A stretch of 64,000 nt of DNA from Isoperla grammatica (lineage: Eukaryota; Arthropoda; Insecta; Plecoptera; Perlodidae). Location of the stretch: positions 5,452,274 through 5,516,273 of the forward strand of contig OX246747.1 of assembly GCA_945910005.1 (NCBI GenBank). The letters are read 5' to 3'. Shown one piece after another: positions 42,501 through 52,654 of this stretch (within the stretch, counting starts at the first letter, position 1; each line of letters starts with the position of its first letter). The position numbers and the translations under genes were made by a program. The notes beneath the pieces were generated by a model. The model saw only the letters and a list, made by a program, of their open reading frames with translations, was not told the DNA's origin and made no database searches.

Positions 42501-44323
42501 AGTGCCCCTGTTGGTAGTACCGGGAGAGTGAGTAAAGCTAAGTGCCCCTGTTGGTAGTACCGGGAGAGTGAGTAAAGCTAAGTGCCCCTGTTGGTAGTAC
42601 CGGGAGAGTGAGTAAAGCTAAGTGCCCCTGTTGGTAGTACCGGGAGAGTGAGTAAAGCTAAGTGCCCCTGTTGGTAGTACCGGGAGAGTGAGTAAAGCTA
42701 AGTGCCCCTGTTGGTAGTACCGGGAGAGTGAGTAAAGCTAAGTGCCCCTGTTGGTAGTACCGGGTGAGTGAGTAAAGCTAGGTGCCCCTGTTGGTAGTAC
42801 CGGGAGAGTGAGTAAAGCTAAGTGCCCCTGTTGGTAGTACCGGGAGAGTGAGTAAAGCTAAGTGCCCCTGTTGGTAGTACCGGGAGAGTGAGTAAAGCTA
42901 AGTGCCCCTGTTGGTAGTACCGGGAGAGTGAGTAAAGCTAAGTGCCCCTGTTGGTAGTACCGGGAGAGTGAGTAAAGCTAAGTGCCCCTGTTGGTAGTAC
43001 CGGGAGAGTGAGTAAAGCTAAGTGCCCCTGTTGGTAGTACCGGGAGAGTGAGTAAAGCTAAGTGCCCCTGTTGGTAGTACCGGGAGAGTGAGTAAAGCCA
43101 AGTGCCCCTGTTAGTAGTACCGGGAGAGTGAGTAAAGCTTAGTGCCCCTGTTGGTAGTACCGGGAGAGTGAGTAAAGCTAAGTGCCCCTGTTGGTAGTAC
43201 CGGGAGAGTGAGTAAAGCTTAGTGCCCCTGTTGGTAGTACCGGGAGAGTGAGTAAAGCTAAGTGCCCCTGTTGGTAGTACCGGGAGAGTGAGTAAAGCTA
43301 AGTGCCCCTGTTGGTAGTACCGGGAGAGTGAGTAAAGCTAAGTGCCCCTGTTGGTAGTACCGGGAGAGTGAGTAAAGCTAAGTGCCCCTGTTGGTAGTAC
43401 CGGGAGAGTGAGTAAAGCTAAGTGCCCCTGTTGGTAGTACCGGGAGAGTGAGAAAAGCTAAGTGCCCCTGTTGGTAGTACCGGGAGAGTAAGTAAAGCCA
43501 ACTGCCCCTGTTGGTAGTACCGGGAGAGTGAGTAAAGCCAAGTGCCCCTGTTGGTAGTACCGGGAGAGTGAGTAAAGCTAAGTGCCCCTGTTGGTAGTAC
43601 CGGGAGAGTGAGTAAAGCCAAGTGCCCCTGTTGGTAGTACCGGGAGAGTGAGTAAAGCCAAGTGCCCCTGTTGGTAGTACCGGGAGAGTGAGTAAAGCCA
43701 AGTGCCCCTGTTGGTAGTACCGGGAGAGTGAGTAAAGCTAAGTGCCCCTGTTGGTAGTACCGGGAGAGTGAGTAAAGCTAAGTGCCCCTGTTGGTAGTAC
43801 CGGGAGAGTGAGTAAAGCTAAGTGCCCCTGTTGGTAGTACCGGGAGAGTGAGTAAAGCTAAGTGCCCCTGTTGGTAGTACCGGGAGAGTGAGTAAAGCTA
43901 AGTGCCCCTGTTGGTAGTACCGGGAGAGTGAGTAAAGCTAAGTGCCCCTGTTGGTAGTACCGGGAGAGTGAGTAAAGCTAAGTGCCCCTGTTGGTAGTAC
44001 CGGGAGAGTGAGTAAAGCCAAGTGCCCCTGTTGGTAGTACCGGGAGAGTGAGTAAAGCTAAGTGCCCCTGTTGGTAGTACCGGGAGAGTGAGTAAAGCTA
44101 AGTGCCCCTGTTGGTAGTACCGGGAGAGTGAGTAAAGCTAAGTGCCCCTGTTGGTAGTACCGGGAGAGTGAGTAAAGCTAAGTGCCCCTGTTGGTAGTAC
44201 CGGGAGAGTGAGTAAAGCCAAGTGCCCCTGTTGGTAGTACCGGGAGAGTGAGTAAAGCTAAGTGCCCCTGTTGGTAGTACCGGGAGAGTGAGTAAAGCCA
44301 AGTGCCCCTGTTGGTAGTACCGG
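39571..44323 (+). repeat. 40-bp satellite, about 119 tandem copies
   Basis: Unit, in two parts: GTAAAGCTAAGTGCCCCTGT and TGGTAGTACCGGGAGAGTGA. Copies are near identical; recurrent variants are GCCAAG, GGTGCC, GCGTAG, AACTGCC, CGGGTGAG and TAGTGCCG. Every unit includes GTGAGTAAAG, a consensus-like 5' splice site. Variant patterns around 40601-40941 repeat at 41281-41621, exactly 680 bp (17 units) later. The minus strand is open in places only because the unit length cycles frames and the GCCAAG variant removes a TAG; this is not coding. Confidence 0.97.
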
Positions 44324-44360
44324 TAAAGCAGTCTGTAGCAGGGCCTTGCTGTAGCTGTAG

Positions 44361-44384
44361 TTTTCTTGTGTGTATCTTCCACAG
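44361..44384 (+). promoter_or_regulatory. Strong 3' splice-site-like sequence after the array
   Basis: TTTTCTTGTGTGTATCTTCC then ACAG: a polypyrimidine tract with CAG, 60 bp past the last 40-bp unit. It could act as acceptor for the GTGAGT sites in the array. Confidence 0.45.
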
Positions 44385-45378
44385 GGTGCCAGTAGGTTGC
44401 GCGCTGACGTGTAGCTTGCCACCAGGTTACGTCACCGCCTGTGAGCTGCCCGAGCAGCGGTATAATAGTGATCGAGTGCGTTACAATAAGTCACCATATT
44501 GGTACCGAAGCTATTCCTATTAAGGTATTTGTTGGTACCGTGCCGTAATAACTGTGGACCCTAGTTAGATGTTTTAGATATATACTATTCATATATGTTT
44601 ATATATATATAATTTAACAGCTATCTTTAGAATATAATGACGACCATGCCTGGACACTTTGTGGAGCCACGTAGGTGGAGGAGCATTTAGCCTAGCCCTT
44701 ATCAATCGTCCAATCGGTCACCGACCCTAAGATCTAGCGGAAAGTGAATAGGCGGCCAGCTGCTTTATGAACTATTTGTTTATCGAACACATGTTTGAAT
44801 ACTATTATATTGCACTTTATTATTTATTTTCTGTTGGAGATATTCTTATCCATAATTAAGTACTAGTATTTGTTGTGTTCACGTAACCCAGATCGTGTCA
44901 CTAGGTATCCTTAATTCTTTCGGCGTGCTTTAATAACTATACGTGTTATTGATTATTACAAACCATTGTTTATCACTATTAATATTTTTAAAATAAATAT
45001 CCATCTATATTTTAGGTGTTATATTTATAATCTATGTATAAGAGCCGGGGACTTCCTGTTTCCCCCCGACTTTACAACAGGTCTTACCCGTAGTACAGGG
45101 TAGACGAAACAGGTGGAGCCCACGGGCCACTTATCGTCGACTTCGTCACGGACAACCTTTGTGCCAGTCTACCCCCCCCCCAGCTTTGTTTACTTAGCCA
45201 TAAGTCAGCGTGACATCGTCTGCAATAATTACAATAGTGTTCCCAGTTCCAATCAACCACACTAATTGGACATGACAGTTCCTCCTCTCATTCTTATCTT
45301 ACCATGACTCAAGGGGTGTACAGCCTGTAGGGCTAGTGAGAGTAACGAGTTTCCGTAGCCTGCATAGGCGCCGAGAGG
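44385..45378. other. Unassigned; candidate 3' exon then AT-rich DNA
   Basis: A GC-balanced stretch to about 44530 follows the acceptor-like site. AATAAA is at 44992-44997. No protein family recognised. Confidence 0.3.
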
Positions 45379-45811
45379 GTGCTCTCCGATACCCCACCAA
45401 GTTTTCTAGTCTCCGATACCCCACTCACTGCTCTAACTGTTTTCTAAAGCCCATGTTACACCACGCAATTTAATCGCACGTCCACTGCGCGGTAAGCGGT
45501 AGGGATAGAGGTTAGGTTAGGTTAGGTTAAGGTAAGGTTAGGTTAGGTTAGGGTAGTATTATTAGGTTAGGGTAGTATTATACTATATTTTAGGGTAGTA
45601 TTATATTTGGGGGTAATATCTCCTTTAATAATACAGGCATGTTTGAAAACAAAACACGACTGTTCAATAGAGAATGTATATATAATATTTGAATGTACCG
45701 CGTGTGCTTATTTTACGAGGTGTAGCATGGGCTTCTTGAACAGGTAGGTGGGGCATCGGAGAGTGGGGTATCGGATAAAAAAAGGTCGGGGGGCATCGGA
45801 GATGCGTCCGC
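45379..45811. repeat. Inverted doubled TCCGATACCCCA motif
   Basis: CTCTCCGATACCCCAC and GTCTCCGATACCCCAC (45381-45430) are opposed by GGCATCGGAGAGTGGGGTAT and GGGGCATCGGAG (45752-45805). A foldback with two motif copies per arm and TTAGG repeats inside. Confidence 0.5.
45510..45553 (+). repeat. Interstitial (TTAGG)n telomere-like tract
   Basis: Seven or eight TTAGG/TTAAGG units in GGTTAGGTTAGGTTAAGG and following bases. TTAGG is the arthropod telomere unit. Short dispersed tracts like this are common in such genomes and do not mark a chromosome end. Confidence 0.7.
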
Positions 45812-45877
45812 GCCGAGTTTTAATTTTCCTTGGAGGGGCTCAACCTACGATCAACAGTATCTGCGCGGGAAGTGTGG

Positions 45878-45908
45878 GGTCTGGGGCGAAGCCCCAGCCG
45901 CCGGAGGC
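45878..45908 (+). repeat. GGTCTGGGGC palindromic module
   Basis: GGTCTGGGGCGAAGCCCCAG then CCGCCGGAGGC. Identical in layout to the module in the hAT-like elements at 26550, 37343 and 48122. No element ends were resolved around this copy. Confidence 0.6.
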
Positions 45909-46206
45909 AAACTTTTTTGGGGTACTATTGCCATCCAGATGGCCTTAGAAGCGATCTGAGGTATTATTTTGAAAGGGAAGATTAAAATACCCAGTATTAA
46001 GATATTTTATTCTTCTATTTTAACCTTTTCACCAACATTGTTTTTCATTGTTCTTACCTATAACGTAAATTAATTTTGTAATTCTCTATTACAAACACTT
46101 CCTGGCTAGGAATATATGTGTACAATGACGCATTATTTATTAATGTAACGAGATTTAAATTTAAACGTGTGGAGACAAACCGTATTTTGGTCTCTTTCGC
46201 GCATGA

Positions 46207-46563
46207 TCAGAACGCTATTTTCGTCCGTTTTTCAAGAATATTTGAGACTTGTCTCACACACCAACTCTGAGCTGTGAACGCGGGCACATGCCAGACACTC
46301 GTTTCATAACACAATGGGACTTGGAAATTTAAAGGAACGGCCGTAACAGCATTCAGTAATAAACCTTCACGGTCTGCTTTTGTAAAATCTGATGACCCAA
46401 ACCAACCCCATACGTCTTGTCTACACATTTTTATGTTTGAGGGTAAAACGATGGATACTTCAGTAACCAGTTCAAGGCAATCCTTTGACAATGCCAGGTG
46501 CGTGCGTCGTGGATTCTGTACAACACAGTACAGTAGTGCAGCGCAAAAGTGTACAATGTCCAA
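46207..46563 (-). CDS. Unrecognised open frame, 118 codons
   Basis: A minus-strand frame with ATG and mixed, protein-like composition (MCRQDVWGWFGSSDFTKADR, VPLCYETSVWHVPAFTAQSW). No domain, signal or splice context identified. It could be a fragment of a larger gene or chance. Confidence 0.25.
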   Translation of the reverse strand: MDIVHFCAALLYCVVQNPRRTHLALSKDCLELVTEVSIVLPSNIKMCRQDVWGWFGSSDFTKADREGLLLNAVTAVPLNFQVPLCYETSVWHVPAFTAQSWCVRQVSNILEKRTKIAF

Positions 46564-46893
46564 ATAGCGTGTGATTTCTACCCTTATTTTTATGTTATTG
46601 TGTAAACTGTTAGTGACTAACGATGTGCTCCGCCGAAAGTGATATTGTTGATTCTCGCCCTGGGCGATTCACAAATGTACGTTTTGCGTTCCCCTCCCCC
46701 CCCCCCCCTCCACCCAAAGCTAAACTGTTTTTATTCTAAATTGCGAAATATTTCACTGACCAAATTATCTATGTCTACCCTAATTTCTAGGCAACGCTTC
46801 GCCACTGCGTGCCACCACATTCCATGCTAGAACATTTTTTGGATCGCTTTCCGAGCTTAGACCATAGAGTTATGTGTATATTTACCCAGGTAA

Positions 46894-47019
46894 CCAACGG
46901 AAGGTTTTAAATTATCCCCAATGGACCTGTTTAGATTAGATTGTAGGAATTAGGGAAGTAGAAAATTAGTTGTCACCTAGCACTCGGCTGTGACGTAAAC
47001 ATCAGAGTACTTCCGTTGG
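46894..47019 (+). mobile_element. MITE with CCAACGGAAG terminal inverted repeats
   Basis: CCAACGGAAG at 46894-46903 and CTTCCGTTGG at 47010-47019. The interior matches 37591-37727 in reverse. Confidence 0.75.
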
Positions 47020-47240
47020 GGCAACTATACAACGTGACAGAACTGACACTCGCCTCACAAAGCAAAGCAATTAGCCACTCAAACCGATACTGTTTGTTTA
47101 TCACACGCAATTGCAACACAACCATTGTTGTGTGGTTATACAAGAATGTAGTCCGATACAATATTCTCCACCGACCGACTCAAAACGACCGACAACGTTA
47201 CCACTCGCAGTTGATGTACTTTCCATCCAAGGTCAGGGTC

Positions 47241-47300
47241 GTGAATCGAAGATAGTAATAAACTCGCGCAAGCCAAAGTTTATTACTATCTTCGATACAC
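47241..47300. repeat. Near-perfect 24-bp stem-loop
   Basis: GTGAATCGAAGATAGTAATA and four more bases are opposed at 47277-47300 with 23 of 24 pairs around a 12-nt loop. Confidence 0.85.
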
Positions 47301-47507
47301 GACATAATAATAACAGATAATAATAATATATTATAATAATATGTACAAATATTTAAAATGTTGTATGTAATAATAATATAAAATAGATACTAATAGGATA
47401 AGATAATAGATAGATTCTCATATTTTAGTCACGTGTTATAATAACGAGTTTTGATCGGAGCTCTCTTACTTGACTCGCTAGGAAGTTGAACAAGTTGGAC
47501 ATTTTCC

Positions 47508-47932
47508 GAGCTCGCGCGAGCTGGCTCGTCCGTGTATCGGTCTGCCAGCGCGTTCCATGCTATCAAGTGCAAGTCTACTCGTAGCGAGGAGCTAGCGCGA
47601 GCTGGCTGGCCCGTGTATCGGTCTGCCGGCGAGTTCCATGCTATCAAGTGCAAGTCTACTCGTAGCGAGGAGCTAGCGCGAGCTGGCTGGCCCGTGTATC
47701 GGTCTGCCGGCGAGTTCCATGCTATCAAGTGCAAGTCTACTCGTAGCGAGGAGCTAGCGCGAGCTGGCTGGCCCGTGTATCGGTCTGCCAGCGCGTTCCA
47801 TGCTATCAAGTGCAAGTCTACTCGTAGCGAGGAGCTAGCGCGAGCTGGCTGGCCCGTGTATCGGTCTGCCGGCGAGTTCCATGCTATCAAATCAAGTGCA
47901 AGTCTACTCGTAGCGAGGAGCTAGCGCGAGCC
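47508..47932 (+). repeat. 81-bp minisatellite, about five copies
   Basis: Units begin GAGCTAGCGCGAGCTGGC at 47508, 47589, 47670, 47751, 47832 and 47918 (partial, after a 5-bp insertion). The length is divisible by three, so frames stay open on both strands without being genes. Confidence 0.95.
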
Positions 47933-48045
47933 AACTATAGCAAGTTTCTCAATCGCCGCGGTAAGATATTTGGACTTTAGAGCAATGCTGCTTCGGTTAT
48001 CAGAACCAGACTCGCCGGCCGTTCTCCCCTTCACTACCCCTCGCT

Positions 48046-48847
48046 CAGTGGCGTAACTAGGAATTATTTCGGGGGGGGGGGGGGGTTAATTAGGGAAAAG
48101 TGAGATGAGGGTTCTGAAAGGGGTCTGGGGCGAAGCCCAAGCTGCCGGAGGCCATTTCGCCGGAGGCGAAATTCTTTTTCCCTTCTATAATTATTTCGTG
48201 CCTTTTAGAATTAAAGAGTACTACTCGAACCACTACTCGTTTGTTTGTATTATATTGAAGTTACAGTGTCATAGTCGATTTACAGCTACGCGTTGCGAGC
48301 GAAGCGAAGGCGCGAGCTCCAATCAGTGGCCGAGTTTGCGTGAAACTATTAACTTCTTTGCGTTCAACTCGGCCGCTGATTGGAGCTCGCGCCCTCGCTT
48401 CGCTCGCAACGCGTAGCTGTAAACGTAGCATTACAGTTAAGCATTAATTATAGTTCTAAATACGAATTGCATAGAAATTGTGTTTGTTCAATATAATCTC
48501 AACATGAAGTGAAACATTGTGGTCACTAGTCACATACATTTAAATTTTAACCCACAGAACGTGATATTGTAATATTAGATTAATGCATTTTCATTTATAG
48601 GTACTCTCACTTTTAGTGGTTCGAGCGAAAGGTATGTTAGTTGTAGATGAACACATAAATATAATTGAATTATTGAAAGACATTTTATATCTTATCTAAG
48701 TGAAGTGTATAAACAATGAAAATGTTATTAGTTGCGATTGTTATACACTGAAGTGGTTTAAGGATCTAACAATATAGTATTAAGTAAATGTAGTTTCGGG
48801 GGGGGGTTTAAACCCCCTAAACCCCCCCCCCCTTAGTTACGCCACTG
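48046..48847 (+). mobile_element. Non-autonomous hAT element with nested MITE
   Basis: It begins CAGTGGCGTAACTAGG and ends TTAGTTACGCCACTG, the same ends and interior as 36760-37447 in the other orientation. Flanks CCCTCGCT and TCCTCGCT match at 7 of 8 if the right end is read one base later. The GGTCTGGGGC module is at 48122-48152. A foldback (48279-48423) is inserted inside. Confidence 0.8.
48279..48423. mobile_element. Foldback MITE, 145 bp, nested in the hAT element
   Basis: TTTACAGCTACGCGTTGCGA and following bases (about 56-bp arms) are mirrored at the right end, ending CAACGCGTAGCTGTAAA. The sister hAT copy lacks it at the equivalent site (ACAGTGT / TACAG), showing a later insertion. 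Confidence 0.8.
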
Positions 48848-48984
48848 CTCCTCGCTATCACGTGACCTTGCCTAGGCCCATGGACATGATAGTGACGATA
48901 TGTTTAAATATCGTAAGACGGGTGCACACGACTGATCTGTTGGCTAACTATTTTCAAGTGCCAAATAGGATTGCAAGATATTTA

Positions 48985-49040
48985 AATTTTAATTTCAATT
49001 CAATTCCAATTTCAATTCAATTCAAAAGCATTTTATTCTC
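48985..49040 (-). mobile_element. LINE 3' tail with (TTGAA)n repeat
   Basis: On the minus strand AGAATAAAATGCTTTTGAAT leads into TTGAA/TTGAAA repeats, the form of a CR1-type 3' end. Body not recognisable. Confidence 0.4.
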
Positions 49041-50048
49041 TTTTTGTAAGTACATTATTAATGGTTTGTGGGTTGGCCAACTTTTATAGAAACTCCTAAA
49101 ACCCATCAACTTTGGGGAAACTTGTTTTGTTTTGTTACGTGAACGTACACCTAATTTAAATTGATAATACTCCAAAAGTGAGGATATGGTTTTGACGAAG
49201 TTGGGCTAATTCAGTTGGTCAACTTTGATCAGTCGTGTGCATACGTCTTTACATCTTTCAATCCAAATTAATTCTGGTTCAAGTTCAATTAAGGAAATTC
49301 ATTCATCCATTCATTCGCTGCGCTTCCAATATTAATTGATTGAATCTCTGTACTTATTTCTTTCTCCTTACTTTTCAATTAGGACACGAACATTTTGTTT
49401 TAGTAATCATACAGGCAGCTCTAGCATGATATAAACTCTTACTATTTTGTTTTTATTTAAATGTGAATAAATTGAATAAACCGCGTTTGAACCACCTGTT
49501 GAGTACAATACTCATCAAGAGGGCTGTGAGCAGAAATGTTAATACAGTTTAGCCAACGTTGTAGTAGTAATTATGTCGTTGTATTACTTTAATTTCTCAT
49601 GCACGAAAGGTGTGCGTTGTGGTCGACTTATTATTTTTAACATCCTACAATACCAATTATATGGTATAATTCAAATTGAATAATCTTTAGCTAATATTTC
49701 TTTCACTGGCAAACTACTTTGAGATACATTTTCTTTTATAACGTTCCTCAACCTGGACGGTTGTCAGGCGGCGCGATTCGGCAACGAACGACATCGTTCT
49801 TGCATGTTCCTGCTTGAATATGAGGTTAGATTCCGCTTTGCGTCCAGGTTGAACACTTTGGTGAGCACATAAGATGTGTAAGGTATTTGTAATTTGCATC
49901 TGATTTTGTTTATTAGGCCTAATAGGACGGTAATACATTCTTCCATGCATTGACTTGAGGCTCATTTTCATTCGGGCAAACAAAAAGTGGGTATGGTCTA
50001 GGTCTACTGTTCGGGCATGTCTAGGGGCCTAGGGCCCCAAACACTGTC
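49041..50048. other. No gene recognised
   Basis: Mainly AT-rich. Short minus-strand frames at 49714-49983 lack features. Confidence 0.35.
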
Positions 50049-50545
50049 TTAGGCCGTGTCCCAAAGCTGCTAGTATAGACTAATGTTTGTGACTAACTAA
50101 AGTGGCCTCCTATCGACTAGGCCTACCTACCTGAGCTTTGGACATCTGTACTAGAGCACATTACGGCACTGCCTGCGTGACTTAACTTTCCTTATGTAAA
50201 GAATAGGCTACACTTTGAGGTTATGGTTAGCTGAAGTTTATCTCAAGTGTAAGAAACTGATAATATACATTTGGAAATAATAACATTAGTCCAATTGAAC
50301 TCCAAATTATTTCAATCGTTCGTAATATTATTTGTACTACATTTAATTGCCATCTCTGGAGCAGCTTCATTACGGTTGTCGGCAATTGTAAGTCGACACA
50401 GCGCGATCAAGTCTACACTTTCGCCTCCTTTCTTCTACCGACTAAATTATGGATTATTTCGAGCTTTGGGCGTCTACTTCTGACGTCACGTCCGCTAGTT
50501 TAGTCGGCCACTGAGTCGACTAAGCGGCTTTGAGACGCACCCTTA
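50049..50545. mobile_element. MITE-like element, 497 bp
   Basis: TTAGGCCGTGTCCCAAAGCT at the left and AGCGGCTTTGAGACGCACCC TTA at the right are imperfect inverted repeats. No target duplication is clear. Confidence 0.45.
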
Positions 50546-51289
50546 GATCATCGAAAAAGGTAACTCTTAATGTTGTAGCGGACAGCAAACCTAGTTTGGG
50601 TTTATTTTAAACATTAATCTTTAGTGGTAAGTGTTTCAAGTACTTTCCGGGACGGTAGGCCTAGGGCCTAGGGCCTACTTGTGCAAAAAAGCCACGGAGC
50701 CAAATCGGGAAAATTACCCGATAATCTTGTCTAACCTCCAATCCCTCCCTGTTGACAGGGTTGCCACGTGCCTAAAAAAGCTTGAAACCCTATTCCCACG
50801 GCAAACTTAAATCGACTTTATGGATTCCGAGAACATTGCCAAAATAGTGGCGAACGTCATAACCCCAGCTAATCCTAGACTGACGGCCACTGACAGAAAA
50901 ACTATCCGTCCGCAGTTGTGGTGGCTGGCCTAGGCCTATCCTACGTAGGCCTATATGTCTTGACTGTGCACGGATGGCCCAGCCCTAGGTAGATATGAAT
51001 TTTGAACCGACTAGCCTACAAGTTTAGGTCTACGCCTAGGCCTAGTCTAGTAACTTACCTGGCCTAGGCATACTGGTGGGCAAGTCATGGCTCAGGCTCA
51101 GGGCATAGGCATAGTCCTTCCTATGTCTAGGAGACGTAAAGTCGGTGCACAACGATGAAGACAGCGGAAACGCGAACGCTGAGTTAAACATTGGCGTACC
51201 TACCTTTTTCATTACCGGGATACTGGAACTGCAAGCTCAATTGTGCATTGTGTTGTAAGTTAACACAGGATCCAACTTCGTTTCCGTTT
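50546..51289. other. No gene recognised
   Basis: Enriched in GGCCTAGG/TAGGCCTA words. No coding frame. Confidence 0.4.
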
Positions 51290-51345
51290 AGAATAGAATA
51301 GAATATAACTTTATTTTCTCCTTATTATACAATAAATTGCATTTT
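51290..51345 (-). mobile_element. Retroposon 3' tail with (TATTC)n
   Basis: On the minus strand AATAAAGTTATATTCTATTC ends an otherwise unrecognisable insertion. Confidence 0.35.
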
Positions 51346-51406
51346 AGTACATAGTAGTTTCTAGGCAATTGTGTATGGTTTAGTAGGCCTACATGGTAAA
51401 GGCCAT

Positions 51407-51543
51407 CCAAGACTACCTTACGTACGCTTTCGTCACAGGCGAGGCACTCGTAGCCAACCAGCGAACTGCCCGAGACAAGCGCTCACAAATAATGATCGCT
51501 GATTGGCTACGAAAACCTCACCTGTGACGAAAGGTTGTCTTGG
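51407..51543. mobile_element. Foldback MITE, 137 bp (copy 2)
   Basis: CCAAGACTACCTTACGTACG and CTTTCGTCACAGG are opposed by CCTGTGACGAAAGG and TTGTCTTGG. Same family as 37819-37964, with a shortened right arm. Confidence 0.75.
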
Positions 51544-51575
51544 GTTGCCTATTCTATGTAGGCCTACTCTGAACT

Positions 51576-51606
51576 CTGAAGATGGGCCATACAATCAGCC
51601 CGAAAC
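51576..51606 (+). ncRNA. Hammerhead-ribozyme-like core (tentative)
   Basis: CTGAAGA (51576-51582) and CGAAAC (51601-51606) flank GGGC/GCCC, the CUGANGA - stem II - GAAA layout known from hammerheads in Penelope-like elements. One unpaired T lies next to stem II, and stems I and III were not resolved. Confidence 0.25.
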
Positions 51607-52654
51607 GTCAGATAATTTCCATCAATGGACGCAGCGATACCCGACAGCCATGTTTTAATAATGACTCCGGTCGCAACGAAAAGTTTTAGGCCATGTGTCA
51701 CATTCCAAACTGCACTCTATTGATTGTCCAGTCGTCACGAATGTGTTAGGCCTATCTATTTTATAAAGCTTATGGTTTATGGAATTGCCTGATATTGTCT
51801 TCTATTGAGATAGACTCCTAACTTTTAAAAATGTACGTTAAATTACTATCTATTGAATATGAATGTTTCGCTGATTCTAAAATATATGATTTGTGGTTTC
51901 AAGGACGTGTCAAATGGATGGGACTCGTTGCCACCTCGCTGGAGCTTGGGGCTTGCGGGCAAGTACAGCCAATGACCACATCGTTGTTACGCTGTCCTGT
52001 ACAAGGTAAGACGCATTACAGCAGCTTTATAAGAGTCTGCTCCTCAACCTAGCTGTGTATGAACACACGATTTGCTTTCGCACCTGAATAGAATCTTCGT
52101 TTGGAGATTAACAGGCTTGTAGCGAATCAGAATGTTCTCCAATGCAATTTTGTTTTTTTGTAGGCCTAAATTTTGCATAGGCCTACACAGGGTGATAATT
52201 TTCAGTGAGCAGGGTTTCGCTACGTTTCGCCAGATGCGTCGTCATTGTTGACTCGCTGATATGTGCAGCTTGATGTTTGACAAATTCACAGCTTTCACTT
52301 TGCTTCATTAAACTCAACGATTGGATTTTGGACCCCAGTCTCTATTCGACACCTGGATGCAAATGTGTGTTTCGGGCATCAAAGCTATAGGCTATGCGAC
52401 CATGTAAACTTAAATTTGCGTTTTGCGTTCTTCAGGGAAGACAACGTTCTAGTACGGTAGGTCGTTCCCCCCTAAATGCCGGTTTATTGGCATATGCTTT
52501 TGAACCACTTGTTTAGTCGAAGGAGGTTGTATGTTATCCACATATGAACCTGGTAGCACATTGCCAGCTAGACGGAAACATCACAAACTTTGTCCAGGGG
52601 GGCATTTGTAGTGTTGTGATTTGCTATCTGTGGACATATGGACATACCCTACCG
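51607..52654. other. No gene recognised
   Basis: No coding frame or repeat array supported. Confidence 0.4.

Noticed and set aside
42298..44382. Minus-strand open frames repeating LALLTLPVLPTGALSFTHSP
   Set aside because: They arise because a 40-bp unit cycles all three frames and the GCCAAG variant removes a TAG. They have no independent coding evidence.
47429..47924. Repetitive open frames on both strands of the 81-bp minisatellite
   Set aside because: A repeat length divisible by three keeps frames open on both strands. Unit variants change residues without any bias toward synonymous change.
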